The position numbers and the translations under genes were made by a program. Source: Betaproteobacteria bacterium (lineage in GTDB: Bacteria > Pseudomonadota > Gammaproteobacteria > Burkholderiales > SG8-39). Taken from it: DNA of 64,000 bases. The stretch spans positions 167,810 to 231,809 of the forward strand of contig JACPYS010000012.1 of the NCBI GenBank assembly GCA_016195915.1, written 5' to 3'. The notes beneath the pieces were generated by a model. The model made no database searches, was not told the origin of the DNA, and was given only the letters and a program-made list of their open reading frames with translations. This document shows positions 37,905-46,909 of this stretch, piece after piece. Each line of letters opens with the position of its first letter. Position 1 is the first letter of the stretch.

Positions 37905-39055
37905 AACGCAGGGAATTCCTCTCGCGAACGGCCATGAGCGCCGCGGCGCTGTGCCTTCCAGGCGCGGTGTTCGCGCAAGCCGAATCCGCATATCGCCGCT
38001 TGCTCGTGCTCGTCGAACTGAAAGGCGGCAACGACGGCCTCAATACCGTAGTGCCCTACGCAGATGATGCGTACTATTCGCTGCGGCCGCAGCTGGCGGT
38101 GAAACGTGACCAGGTGCTGCAACTCGATCAGCGCACCGGGCTGCATCCCGCGATGCAGGCGCTCATGCCGCTTTGGCAGGCGCGCGAACTGGCGTTGGTG
38201 CAGGGCGTCGGATATCCGGAACCGAATCTTTCACACTTCCGCTCTATCGAGATCTGGGATACCGCGTCGAAGAGCGGGGAAACCCTGTCCGACGGCTGGC
38301 TCGCGCGCGCGTTCGCGATGCGGCCGGCGCCGGTCTCATTTGCAGCGGATGGCGTTGTGGTCGGCGGCAACGACATGGGGCCGCTCGCGGGAATTCATAC
38401 GCGCGCAGTTGCCCTCACGGACACGGAGAGCTTCCTGCGCCAGGCGCGCCTCGCGAATCCTGCCGGCAAGGCGCGCAACGGCGCGCTCGCGCATATCCTG
38501 AGAGTGGAAGCCGACGTGGTTCAGGCAGCAGCGAATCTCAATGCGGACTACGCGTTCCGCACGGAGTTTCCCCGCAACCCGTTCGGCCAGGCAGTGCGCA
38601 CGGCGGCGCAGATCGCTGCGAATCCGGCGGGAGTGGCGGTGATCCGGCTCTCGCTCGGCGGGTTCGACACGCACCGGAACCAGCCGGCGGTGCATGAACG
38701 GCTGCTCGGGGAATTGTCCGGGGGAATTGCCGCGCTCAAGTCCGCGCTCACCGAGATTGGCAAATGGGATTCGACGCTGGTGATGACCTACGCCGAGTTC
38801 GGCCGCCGCCCGCAGGAGAATGGTTCGATGGGCACGGACCACGGCACCGCCAACGCGCATTTCCTCGCGGGCGGGAGGGTCCGCGGCGGGCTCTATGGCG
38901 TGCCTCCGGATCTGACTGCTCTCGATGGAGGGAACCTGCGTTTCTCTATCGACTATCGCAATCTTTATGCGACGTTGCTGGAGCGGTGGTGGGGCGTGGA
39001 GTCCGCTCGCGTGTTGAACGGTCAATTTGCTGCGCTGGACGTGGTGCGCGCGTAA
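37901..39055 (+). CDS. DUF1501 family exported protein with twin-arginine signal
   Basis: The N-terminus MKRREFLSRTAMSAAALCLP is a Tat signal (RRxFL). The body has LVLVELKGGNDGLNTVVPYA, DQRTGLHPAMQALMPLW, GFDTHRNQPAVHERLL, YAEFGRRPQENGSMGTDHGT and AHFLAGGRVRGGLYG, the DUF1501 pattern related to sulfatase/alkaline phosphatase folds. It overlaps the DUF1800 gene by 4 bases. The pair is widespread, and the function is not established. A Tat signal suggests folding before export, perhaps with a metal. Confidence 0.9.
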   Translation: MKRREFLSRTAMSAAALCLPGAVFAQAESAYRRLLVLVELKGGNDGLNTVVPYADDAYYSLRPQLAVKRDQVLQLDQRTGLHPAMQALMPLWQARELALVQGVGYPEPNLSHFRSIEIWDTASKSGETLSDGWLARAFAMRPAPVSFAADGVVVGGNDMGPLAGIHTRAVALTDTESFLRQARLANPAGKARNGALAHILRVEADVVQAAANLNADYAFRTEFPRNPFGQAVRTAAQIAANPAGVAVIRLSLGGFDTHRNQPAVHERLLGELSGGIAALKSALTEIGKWDSTLVMTYAEFGRRPQENGSMGTDHGTANAHFLAGGRVRGGLYGVPPDLTALDGGNLRFSIDYRNLYATLLERWWGVESARVLNGQFAALDVVRA

Positions 39056-39078
39056 TCGCGATCGGACTCGCGGCCGCA

Positions 39079-40902
39079 TCATGAGAACTCCGTGGTGCTC
39101 CCGCCCAGCGCGTGATCGAACGGCAGCAACGGCCCGTCGATCGCGCGCAACTCGATGCTGTCGGCCTCGCGGTCGTAGATTGCATAGCGTATCTTGCCGA
39201 CCATGTCGCGACCGTAGCCGATCGCACCAACGCTGACGATGTAGCGCTCGTCGGGCACCAGCGCGAAGGGCCGGTTGTACTCGAACGCGTGGCGCGCCGC
39301 CTCGCCGTAGGACTGCGAGCGCTCGCCGAAAATCATCGGCACGTGCACATGGCCGATGAATATGATGCGAAAATCGCTTTCGTCGAACACGTTCCACGCC
39401 TCTACCGCATGGTTGATCTTGCGCTTGCGCGCGCGGGGGGAGACATGCACGTAGTAGACGTCGTCCTCGACGAAACTCTCGGGCAGGTTTGCCAGGTACC
39501 GGCGCGCCGCACCGGGCAGGACGACGTCGTTGTTCTCGTCGTGGTTGCCGCGCACGCAGGGGATGCCGAGGCGCCGCAAGGTTTCGATGACCTCCTCGTT
39601 TCCCGTGCCGCCCTCGACCACGTCACCCAGGCAGAGAATGCGGTCGCAGTTCTGGGTCTCGATGTCGGCCAGCGCGGCAAGCAGCCCCGCGTGGCTTCCG
39701 TGGATGTCGGAAATCAGCGCAGTGCGGCGGGCCGGCTTGCGCGTTCGCGCCGAGAGGCGTGCGCGCAGCCGCTCCGCTTCGGGGACAGCGTTCTCAATCT
39801 CGAAGCGCAACACGCGCTCGATCTCGCGCGCCATCGCCGCCGCGTTGGCGTCCGACGCCACGCGCAATGCAAGGCCCTCTACCGCGAGTCGGTGCGCGCG
39901 GGCGGTACCAACGGCATTTCCGGCTTCGCCCGGGTGTTCGAGGACATCGACAAACCGGCTGACGCGCTCCTCCAGTTCGGCGCCGCGCGCGAGCCCGGCA
40001 ACCCATCGCGCCGGCATCGCCGAAAAGCCGAAGCGAGCGCCCAGCAGGGCGCCGGCGACGGCTCCGTTCGAGTCCGCGTCGCCACCTTCATGGACGACGC
40101 GCAGGATCCCGTCTTCGAACGATCGCGCATGCCGAAGCGCCCACAGTCCCGCCTCGAGCGCCGTATAGGTATACCCAATGCGATTCGCTTCGCCTTCGCC
40201 GAGTCCCTCGTCCAGGTCGAGCGATGCGAGCGTGTCATCCTGTGTCCGCGAGAAGCATTCGCGCACGCCCGGGTCATGGCGCGCCGCGGCAAGCGCTGCC
40301 GCCTCGAGTATCGTTTCCAGCGGCAGAGCATCTTCAAGGAGTGCCGATATTGCATGACACAGCGCTACACAGGACGCGATGCAACGAGGATCGCAGTGTG
40401 TGATGCGGCAGACCCGTTCGGTCTGTTCGCGAACGCGCTCGGGGAACGGGTACTGCCAGACACCGAGCACCGATGTGCGCATGATGGCGCCGTTGGCAGC
40501 AGACCGGCGCGCGGTCTCCTCCCACACCCTGCGCGCGACGGCGGCCGGATCGCGCAGATATGCGGCGTCGCAAAGGACGCTCGCCGTCGTCTGACCCATG
40601 CCCATGCCGCCGGCAAGCGCCCAGTCGCGCAGGCGCGCGGCGATGTCGCGCTCGTCGACCACGCGCGTAGCGAGCAGGCTGTCGAGGATGCACAGCATCT
40701 GGTCGGTGTCGTCGGTCCAGTCGCCGCGCTCCCAATGCGAGCGATGGTGGTCGCGGACGATATCGGCGTAGTCGCGCAAGCCGTGCGGGTAGTACTCGAT
40801 GACCTGCGCCCGGGAAAGAAATTCGGTGCCCAGTCCGAGCGCGTCACCCACGGCCTGGCCGTAGAGAACACCCCGGATCCGGTCGGCGAGTTTCTCGTTC
40901 AT
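39079..40902 (-). CDS. ADP-ribosylglycohydrolase fused to calcineurin-like metallophosphoesterase
   Basis: Residues 1 to about 340 are an ADP-ribosylglycohydrolase: GVLYGQAVGDALGLGTEF, metal ligands WTDDTDQML (63-66), NGAIMRTSVLG and GGDADSNGAVAGALLGARFG. Residues about 395-600 form a metallophosphoesterase with the full motif set: ALISDIHGSHAGLL, LGDVVEGGTGNEE, VRGNHDENN, and FIGHVHVPMI. The start is ATG 40902; the track adds 21 residues without a ribosome site. Such a fusion could remove ADP-ribose from a target and then process a phosphate on the product, or hydrolyse both bonds of a cyclic or phosphorylated ADP-ribose. That is inference. It diverges from the Hsp70-J gene run. Confidence 0.9.
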   Translation of the reverse strand: MNEKLADRIRGVLYGQAVGDALGLGTEFLSRAQVIEYYPHGLRDYADIVRDHHRSHWERGDWTDDTDQMLCILDSLLATRVVDERDIAARLRDWALAGGMGMGQTTASVLCDAAYLRDPAAVARRVWEETARRSAANGAIMRTSVLGVWQYPFPERVREQTERVCRITHCDPRCIASCVALCHAISALLEDALPLETILEAAALAAARHDPGVRECFSRTQDDTLASLDLDEGLGEGEANRIGYTYTALEAGLWALRHARSFEDGILRVVHEGGDADSNGAVAGALLGARFGFSAMPARWVAGLARGAELEERVSRFVDVLEHPGEAGNAVGTARAHRLAVEGLALRVASDANAAAMAREIERVLRFEIENAVPEAERLRARLSARTRKPARRTALISDIHGSHAGLLAALADIETQNCDRILCLGDVVEGGTGNEEVIETLRRLGIPCVRGNHDENNDVVLPGAARRYLANLPESFVEDDVYYVHVSPRARKRKINHAVEAWNVFDESDFRIIFIGHVHVPMIFGERSQSYGEAARHAFEYNRPFALVPDERYIVSVGAIGYGRDMVGKIRYAIYDREADSIELRAIDGPLLPFDHALGGSTTEFS

Positions 40903-41025
40903 CGCGCCTGAATGCTGCGCCCGAAGAGCGCGTTTGAGCAAGACTCGGCATCTTGCCGCAGTCATCGGATACGGGGTTTATAGTGGCGCGCGGAGGTTCG
41001 CTCCCGTGTCTGCTGGGGAGGTGCA

Positions 41026-41178
41026 ATGAGTGAAAAGCTGAGGGCGCTGCTGAAGTTCGGCATGAAGGTGCACGTGGAGATGCGGCTGCGGGATTCGGAG
41101 ACAGCATTCCGACAGGTCGCCGATAGTGCACAGGGCGAGGACTGCGCATTGCCCGACCTCGCAGAGGACACGCCATGA
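41026..41178 (+). CDS. 50-aa ORF at the head of the Hsp70 operon
   Basis: Below the track size cut-off. A good ribosome site (GGGGAGGTG) precedes the ATG. The peptide starts MSEKLRALLKFGMKVHVEMR and ends with an acidic tail (PDLAEDTP). It overlaps the next mini-ORF by ATGA. I do not recognise a family. It may be a real small protein or a translational leader. Confidence 0.55.
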   Translation: MSEKLRALLKFGMKVHVEMRLRDSETAFRQVADSAQGEDCALPDLAEDTP

Positions 41179-41228
41179 CCAGCCGCAATCACCAAGCGCC
41201 GACTGATGTTGAAATAGCGCTCCGATGA
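41175..41228 (+). CDS. 17-aa coupling ORF before hscC
   Basis: The frame [17 protein letters not shown] begins in the ATGA that ends the 50-aa ORF and stops in the ATGA that starts hscC. This chain of two 4-base overlaps around a 17-codon ORF would hand ribosomes from the small ORF to hscC. Its peptide probably has no function of its own. Confidence 0.4.
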   Translation: MTSRNHQAPTDVEIALR

Positions 41229-42922
41229 TCGTCGGCATCGACCTCGGTACCACGAACAGCCTGGTCAGCGTCTGGCGCGACGGTGCGGCGCAGATCATCC
41301 CCAACGCGCTTGGCCAGCTTCTCACGCCTTCGGTCGTCGCCGTGGACGACAAGGGCGAGGTGGTGGTGGGGCTCGCCGCGCGCGAGCGTCTGCTCACCAG
41401 CCCGGAGAGCACGGCTTCGGTGTTCAAGCGTTACATGGGCAGCAACCGGACGCTGCAGCTCGGTGGCCGCGCTTTCCGGCCGGAAGAGCTGTCCTCTCTG
41501 GTGCTGCGTTCGCTCAAGGCCGATGCCGAGTCTGCGCTCGGCTGTGCGGTCGAGGAAGCGGTCATCACCGTGCCGGCCTATTTCAGCGACGCGCAGCGCA
41601 AGGCGACGCGTATCGCCGGGCAGCTTGCCGGGCTGAAGGTCGACCGGCTGTTGAACGAGCCGACCGCGGCGGCGCTCGCCTATGGACTGCACCAGCTCGA
41701 GCGCGAGTCGAAGTTCCTGGTGTTCGATCTCGGCGGCGGCACCTTCGACGTGTCGATACTCGAGATGTTCGAGGGCGTGATGGAGGTGCGCGCCAGCGCG
41801 GGTGACAATTTCCTCGGCGGCGAGGACTTCGTCGGATTTCTGGCGGAGGGTTTCATCCGCGCCACGCGATTGGACGGGGGCAAGCTGCCGGTACTCGCGC
41901 GCGCCTCTCTGAGGGAGCAGGCGGAACGTGCCAAGCGGCGTCTGAGCGCCGAGCCCTCGGCCGCGATGCGGTTGCGCGTCGAAGGCGGGCGCGGGATCGA
42001 GTGGACAGTGAGCGAACAGCAGTTCGAGGCGATGAGCGCGCCTCTGCTGGCGCGGCTGCGCGCGCCGGTGGAGCGGGCGCTGCGAGATGCGCGCATCCGC
42101 GCCGCCGAGCTCGACCAAATTGTGCTGGCCGGCGGCGCGACGCGCATGCCCATGGTCCGCAGGCTGGTGGCGAAAATGTTCGGCCGGATCCCGGCGGCGA
42201 ACCTGAACCCCGACGAAGTCGTGGCGATGGGCGCAGCGGTTCAGGCAGGTCTCAAGGCGCGCGACTCGGCGCTGGAGGAAGTCGTACTCACGGACGTCAG
42301 CCCCTACTCGCTGGGCATCGCAAGCTCGGAAGAACTTGCGCCAGGCCACTTCGAGGCCGTGTTCGCGCCGATCATCGAGCGCAACACCGTGGTACCGGCG
42401 AGCCGCACCAAGGGGTTCGTCACCACGACGGACAACCAGCGCGAGATTCTCGCGCGTATCTACCAGGGCGAGTCGCGCAGTGTCGATGAAAACATCTTCC
42501 TGGGGGAGGTGCGTGTCCAGGTGCCCGCGCGCCCGGCGGGCATGGAGCCCGTAGACGTCCGCTTCAGCTACGACATCAACGGGCTATTGGAGGTCGAGGC
42601 GAGCGTGCGCAGCACTCGCCGCAGCGCCCGCGTGGTGATCGAGAGCAATCCGGGGGTGCTCTCGCCCGAAGAGATCGCCGCGTGCCTGCGCAAGCTCTCG
42701 GCGCTGAAAATCCATCCGCGGGAAGAGTCGGAAAACCGCGCCGTTCTCGAGCGCGCCGAGCGCATCTACCGCGAAAGCCTCGGTGATCGGCGCGAGGCCG
42801 TCGGCAGGTTGATCGGCCGCTTCCTGTTGGTGCTGGACCGGCAGGATCCGCACGAATGCCAGGAGGCGCGCGCCGGCATGCAGCGCGTGCTCGACGACAT
42901 CGACGGCGAGAGCTATCTCTGA
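41225..42922 (+). CDS. hscC: Hsp70-family chaperone, HscC type
   Basis: The ATPase domain carries [60 protein letters not shown] and [13 protein letters not shown]. The substrate domain starts with [16 protein letters not shown] and [16 protein letters not shown]. With 565 residues it lacks the long C-terminal lid of DnaK and matches the short HscC (YbeW) class. In Escherichia coli HscC works with the membrane J-proteins DjlB and DjlC; here a membrane J-like gene follows by 1 base. Confidence 0.92.
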   Translation: MIVGIDLGTTNSLVSVWRDGAAQIIPNALGQLLTPSVVAVDDKGEVVVGLAARERLLTSPESTASVFKRYMGSNRTLQLGGRAFRPEELSSLVLRSLKADAESALGCAVEEAVITVPAYFSDAQRKATRIAGQLAGLKVDRLLNEPTAAALAYGLHQLERESKFLVFDLGGGTFDVSILEMFEGVMEVRASAGDNFLGGEDFVGFLAEGFIRATRLDGGKLPVLARASLREQAERAKRRLSAEPSAAMRLRVEGGRGIEWTVSEQQFEAMSAPLLARLRAPVERALRDARIRAAELDQIVLAGGATRMPMVRRLVAKMFGRIPAANLNPDEVVAMGAAVQAGLKARDSALEEVVLTDVSPYSLGIASSEELAPGHFEAVFAPIIERNTVVPASRTKGFVTTTDNQREILARIYQGESRSVDENIFLGEVRVQVPARPAGMEPVDVRFSYDINGLLEVEASVRSTRRSARVVIESNPGVLSPEEIAACLRKLSALKIHPREESENRAVLERAERIYRESLGDRREAVGRLIGRFLLVLDRQDPHECQEARAGMQRVLDDIDGESYL

Positions 42923-42923
42923 A

Positions 42924-44705
42924 ATGCGTGTCTGGGATGTCCTCGGTATTGCGCCTACCGATGATCTCCGCGAGATACGCAAGGCCTATGCGCGGGCGCT
43001 GAAGCGCAACAATCCCGAGGACGATGCCGACGGCTTCCGGCGGTTGCGCGAAGCCTACGAGCATGCGCTGGCGGGGACCGAGCCTGTGCCAGTGCCGTCG
43101 CCGTTCGTGCGCGATGCGCCACCAACGCCTTCTCCGGCGCCCGTCCACCGGAATAACCGCGAGCAGCCAAGGGCCCCGCCAGTTCCCGTCGACCGGAATA
43201 ACCGCGAGCCACCCGCGACGCCGAGATCCGCGTCGGAGGGGCGTGCAGCCGCGCGGGCCGCGAAGGTCCTGGCAGCCCTGAACACGAAAGGCAGCGATGC
43301 GGCAGCGCAGGCGCTGGAAGAAGCGCTCGCCGACAAGGAATTTGCCGACCTTGCATTGCGCGAGCATTTCGAGGAGGCGCTCGTCGACGCGATTGCAGCG
43401 CAGGAGGAGCTTCCTGCGGCGCTGATCGCCCTTGCCGCGGATCGCTTCGGCTGGCGCGAGCGGCCGGTGCATCTGCTCCAGCGCGTGCCCGCGCAGATGG
43501 AGCGCCTTCTCGGGCGGCTGCGGGCGCGCGACGCGCGCGATGCGCTTGATGCCCTGCCGGCGGATGGGCCGCGCCGGCGCGCCGCACAGGCGCTCATCGG
43601 TCCTTTTCGTGCCGTGTTCTTCCGATGGGTGGCGCTCAACAAGCCGGTGGTGCGCGAGATGCGCTTGCTGCTACTGAGCCTTGAGCGCGGCACGCCGGAA
43701 GTATTCGACTACGAAATCGAGCCAGCCACGCGGGAGTGGTGGACGCATTGCGTAGCCGGTCCGCGCCTGTATAGCTGGCATGCCGCCCTGGTACTCGGCC
43801 TCTCGCCGGTGATGCTATTGATGGTGATGCTGGACGTTACGCAGACGCCTTTCCTCGCGCAGGCGGCCGTGCTCATCGCGGCCTGCTACGGATGGGAGAC
43901 GCTGGAGCTACGCTGGCCGGACTGGAACGCGAGGCTGCGCGTCGATCCATGGCTGAAAAGCGGCTGGGTTCCGGCCTCTGCCGTGCTGATCTTCGCCTGC
44001 GCCTGGTCCGCCGACTGGTCGAACGTGGCCATCGGGGCCTGCGCGGTGGCGATAGGATTGACGATCCTCTGGAGCCTGCCCAGCCTGCGCCGCGAGGACG
44101 TTACAACGGCTCCAGTCGTGATCGTGCTGGTGATCATTTTCCTGGGCGGTGTCGTGGGGATTGTTTTTTCGATCGCCTTCCCGCTCAACTTTCTCGCCAG
44201 CGTGATGCTGGTGATTTTCATGCTGCGGGGCGAGGACGCGATCTTGAGCCTCGGATGGCGGGTCCGCGATGCCGAGCGATACGAGCGCGCATTCCGTCGC
44301 GGGTGGGCCTATTTCGGCGCCGCACTGTTCGCCGCAGCGGCGCTTGCGCCACTAGTGCCGCTCGCGCAAAGCGGCGTGCTACAGGCAGCCGCCGTGCTGT
44401 TGCTTCTCTGCTCCGCTTGGGCGATCGTCGCGACCGGCTGCTTCTGCTCCGCTTGGGCGATCGTCGTGAATCGCCATGGCGAGCGCTGGTCGGAGGTGGG
44501 GGTCCCGTTTGCCGCGCTTTTGAGCGGCGTGATTCTGTACGATGCCGGATGGAAATCGATCAAGGTGATGGCAGGTGCATCGACCGGTCTCTGGGGCGGA
44601 GACGATCGCGTCGGCGCGATCGCCGCGGGCTGGCTCGGGACACTGTGCGTGCATGCCGGCACCGTGCTTATTCAGCGCATCAGGAAAGGCAGGCGCGGGG
44701 CCTGA
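42924..44705 (+). CDS. Membrane J-domain-like protein, DjlB/DjlC type, partner of HscC
   Basis: The first 48 residues ([20 protein letters not shown] ... [12 protein letters not shown]) form a J-like domain in which the HPD loop reads KRNNPEDD, so the canonical His-Pro-Asp is missing. A proline-rich linker with a repeated RNNRE motif and a helical region follow. From about residue 287 there are roughly eight to nine membrane segments, for example [20 protein letters not shown] and [20 protein letters not shown]. It should anchor HscC to the inner membrane, though the HPD change may alter Hsp70 activation. The family is known for HPD variants. The length of 593 is in range for DjlC-like proteins. 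Confidence 0.78.
   Translation: MRVWDVLGIAPTDDLREIRKAYARALKRNNPEDDADGFRRLREAYEHALAGTEPVPVPSPFVRDAPPTPSPAPVHRNNREQPRAPPVPVDRNNREPPATPRSASEGRAAARAAKVLAALNTKGSDAAAQALEEALADKEFADLALREHFEEALVDAIAAQEELPAALIALAADRFGWRERPVHLLQRVPAQMERLLGRLRARDARDALDALPADGPRRRAAQALIGPFRAVFFRWVALNKPVVREMRLLLLSLERGTPEVFDYEIEPATREWWTHCVAGPRLYSWHAALVLGLSPVMLLMVMLDVTQTPFLAQAAVLIAACYGWETLELRWPDWNARLRVDPWLKSGWVPASAVLIFACAWSADWSNVAIGACAVAIGLTILWSLPSLRREDVTTAPVVIVLVIIFLGGVVGIVFSIAFPLNFLASVMLVIFMLRGEDAILSLGWRVRDAERYERAFRRGWAYFGAALFAAAALAPLVPLAQSGVLQAAAVLLLLCSAWAIVATGCFCSAWAIVVNRHGERWSEVGVPFAALLSGVILYDAGWKSIKVMAGASTGLWGGDDRVGAIAAGWLGTLCVHAGTVLIQRIRKGRRGA
43147..43209 (+). repeat. 18-bp direct repeat in the J-protein linker
   Basis: ACCGGAATAACCGCGAGC is present at 43147-43164 and again at 43192-43209, offset by 45 bases (15 codons), so the frame is kept. 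The surrounding unit encodes PV(H/D)[11 protein letters not shown] and its partner. Confidence 0.9.
44409..44467 (+). repeat. 23-bp direct repeat in a membrane segment of the J-protein
   Basis: CTGCTCCGCTTGGGCGATCG plus three more bases occurs at 44409-44431 and 44445-44467, offset by 36 bases (12 codons). It duplicates CSAWAIV within the predicted membrane region ([20 protein letters not shown]). Confidence 0.9.
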
Positions 44706-44907
44706 TCTCCGGGTGAGTCCGGGTGAGCGCGGAACTGACGGGGTCTCCCCAGACGTGCAGGCAGAGCAGAAGTGAACTACTCGACCATTCGCTGGGCGTC
44801 CGTAACGCACGCTCGTTTCTCGTCGCTTGCCGACCCATGCCTGCAGGCGCAGAATCGTCGCCGAAACGCGGAATGACTACGTTCCGCGCATACTCCAGCC
44901 CCCGAAA

Positions 44908-45699
44908 ATGTGCTGCTTTACCGAAGCGGTAGAGAAGGTTTCCGATACCAGCATCTTCGCGCGTGCCAGTGGCGCGCACCAGCTCGTGGTCTACAGCATG
45001 GCCTATGCGGCGAAGAGCGACTTGGCGATGGTGCTGCCCGTTCCGGTGGTTCCCGATTCTTCCGAAGATGCGCTGCGCTTCATCAGTCTGGAGAAGTGCC
45101 CGGACTTCTTTGCCGAATTGCGCGACGGATTTCCCGCTCGCTACGACGCCGGGGTCGGCGATCTGCTGAGCGCGCCCGATGAGACCGAAACAGTGATGCG
45201 CATGCTGGAGGTCCACGAAGTCGGCGCGTTCGAAGCCTCGTTTGTGCCGCGGCCCGAGGACTTCGCCAGGCTGGACGAGCGCTTCCGTCTGCCGGTGGAA
45301 ATCTGGCTTGAGCTCAATCACTACCGCGACTGGGGCTTCGCCGTGTTCAAGCTGAAACCGACCGAGCTGGCACGCGTGCACCCGATGGCGTTCGAATTTC
45401 CGCGCTGCGACATCAAGCGGCTGTTCTTTCCCACGCTGCACGTGCACCACAGGCGACTTGAGAAGAGCGCGGAATTCGACCACTCCCTGTACTGCCAACC
45501 CGAACCGGCGATGAACTGGCACTTGGCCGAATGGGAGGACTCGGTGCACCCGGCGGGGCAGTTCGTGCACTGCGCTGACGCGGCGAAGCTGCTCGATCTC
45601 GAGTACCCGTGCTGGCGCGTGTTCGTAGACGGCGTGCGCGAGAACCGCGACACCTGGATCGGGGCGGGTGAGACTGTTCCTGCACCGAGGAGCATGTAG
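44908..45699 (+). CDS. Conserved-type protein of unknown function (MCCFTEAV... start)
   Basis: From ATG 44908 the 263 residues read MCCFTEAVEKVSDTSIFARA then HQLVVYSMAYAAKSDLAMVL and PVPV, a pattern I associate with a conserved family of unnamed proteins, with a C-terminal region rich in aromatic residues (CDIKRLFFPTLHVHHRRLEK). The 27 extra residues of the track ORF have no support. No catalytic motif is visible. It lies in the same direction as the Hsp70-J pair after a gap of 202 bases that contains an inverted repeat CGCGGAA/TTCCGCG (44867-44888). A recently transcribed unit of its own is possible. Confidence 0.6.
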   Translation: MCCFTEAVEKVSDTSIFARASGAHQLVVYSMAYAAKSDLAMVLPVPVVPDSSEDALRFISLEKCPDFFAELRDGFPARYDAGVGDLLSAPDETETVMRMLEVHEVGAFEASFVPRPEDFARLDERFRLPVEIWLELNHYRDWGFAVFKLKPTELARVHPMAFEFPRCDIKRLFFPTLHVHHRRLEKSAEFDHSLYCQPEPAMNWHLAEWEDSVHPAGQFVHCADAAKLLDLEYPCWRVFVDGVRENRDTWIGAGETVPAPRSM

Positions 45700-45742
45700 A
45701 ACAGAAATTGTGAGTAGGGGCAACAAGCTGAAGGAGAGGAGC

Positions 45743-46765
45743 TTGAGCGAAGGCAAGAGCTCGCAGCAGAACGCTGATCTCCTCCGCGAGATCGACTCGC
45801 TCAAAGCGCTTGCAGACACGGGCATGTGCGAGGACGCGCCGGAGGCGTGCGCACTCGCGCGCGAAAAGCTGCTACAGCTTTATCGTAATCACCATGCAGC
45901 GGTGGGACGCTTCACATTTGATGGATCGGGCGAGGGCGACTTCGAAGCCCTGGACTGGATCTGCCGGCTCGAGGCGACCGGCCACATAGGCGCCACGCGG
46001 TTGCTGAATCGGGTGTTTTTCACCAGCTATTCAAGCATGGGTATCGATGCGAGCTTTTGCCAGAAAGCCTTCGCTGCGACCCGGGAAATGCAGATGCTTG
46101 GTAGGAAGTTCGCCAAGGTAGCGCAGTTTTTGGCCGTGATGGAGATGGCGATGCCGGAACGGAATCTGGATGCGCTGTTGGTATGGCTGGATCTCGGCGG
46201 CGCGGTGCATTCGAGCCTGGCTTTCGGTATCCGGGAACTGCGCGCATCCTCCCTTGCCATTGGCCCGAACGCGCTGGGAACGATCTCGCACCATGTCCAT
46301 TGGGCAAAAGAGACTGCCAAGGCCCGGTCTGCTTCTCCCGTGAGAGTGCCGGCAGCCGATTTGTTGTCCGCTGTTGCGAGCGATTTTGCAAGAGTCGCTG
46401 ATACTGCACCCCCTCATCGCAGGCCGACCGTAGGCGAAGCAGCCGAAGCCGCGCGGCTGATCGCGCGCGCAGCGGAACTCGGCTCGGAAGAGGCGCGGGT
46501 GAAGCTCTGGTTCGATCGCTACCGTTCGGTTCCGGACAAGGATGTCCACCTTCGCGACTGGCTTTCAACCCACTTGCTACCGGAGTCCGGCGACGGCGCC
46601 TTCGCAGAAACGCAGGCCAGCCCCGTTTCTGTTGCGCGCGAATTCGTGCGGGAAGGAGACATGGACCGCGCGATGTTTGTTGCCCGCGAATTGCTCCGCA
46701 GCGGCAACGGCGCGCTTCAGACCCGCGCGCGCGGCTTGCTTGACTTGATTCGTCGGATGGCTTGA
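45743..46765 (+). CDS. Uncharacterised helical protein
   Basis: A strong ribosome site (GGAGAGGAG) just before TTG 45743 decides the start, giving 340 residues (LSEGKSSQQNADLLREIDSL ...). The sequence is predicted mainly helical. The segment AARLIARAAELGSEEARVKL near residue 245 looks like a single Sel1/TPR-type helix pair. No signal peptide or membrane segment is seen. I do not recognise the family. It lies between the MCCF protein and the CxxC peptide in the chaperone/ADP-ribose cluster. Confidence 0.6.
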   Translation: MSEGKSSQQNADLLREIDSLKALADTGMCEDAPEACALAREKLLQLYRNHHAAVGRFTFDGSGEGDFEALDWICRLEATGHIGATRLLNRVFFTSYSSMGIDASFCQKAFAATREMQMLGRKFAKVAQFLAVMEMAMPERNLDALLVWLDLGGAVHSSLAFGIRELRASSLAIGPNALGTISHHVHWAKETAKARSASPVRVPAADLLSAVASDFARVADTAPPHRRPTVGEAAEAARLIARAAELGSEEARVKLWFDRYRSVPDKDVHLRDWLSTHLLPESGDGAFAETQASPVSVAREFVREGDMDRAMFVARELLRSGNGALQTRARGLLDLIRRMA

Positions 46766-46783
46766 GGAAGGGGGAATTCGACG

Positions 46784-46909
46784 ATGCCAAACGGCGGCTC
46801 CGACCATTGCGGAAGTTGCCGGCACAACCGGGTTAACGTCGGCCGCCAGTCGAAGATGGAGGAGCGGCTCGGTCTTCCCGACGGCGCACGGGAGTTGATG
46901 AAGCGATGA
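46784..46909 (+). CDS. 41-aa CxxC peptide (MPNGGSD-type)
   Basis: Too short for the track. The frame reads MPNGGSDHCGSCRHNRVNVG followed by a basic/acidic tail ending ELMKR, and the last codon overlaps the next ATG (ATGA). MPNGGSD(C/H)CG(T/S)C resembles a family of small cysteine-rich proteins that I recall from other genomes with further cysteines downstream; here only one CxxC pair is left. A zinc-binding role is likely but not shown. Confidence 0.5.
   Translation: MPNGGSDHCGSCRHNRVNVGRQSKMEERLGLPDGARELMKR

Noticed and set aside
39112-40911. 599-aa plus-strand ORF
   Set aside because: Antisense to the ADP-ribosylglycohydrolase-phosphoesterase fusion, which has all active-site motifs.
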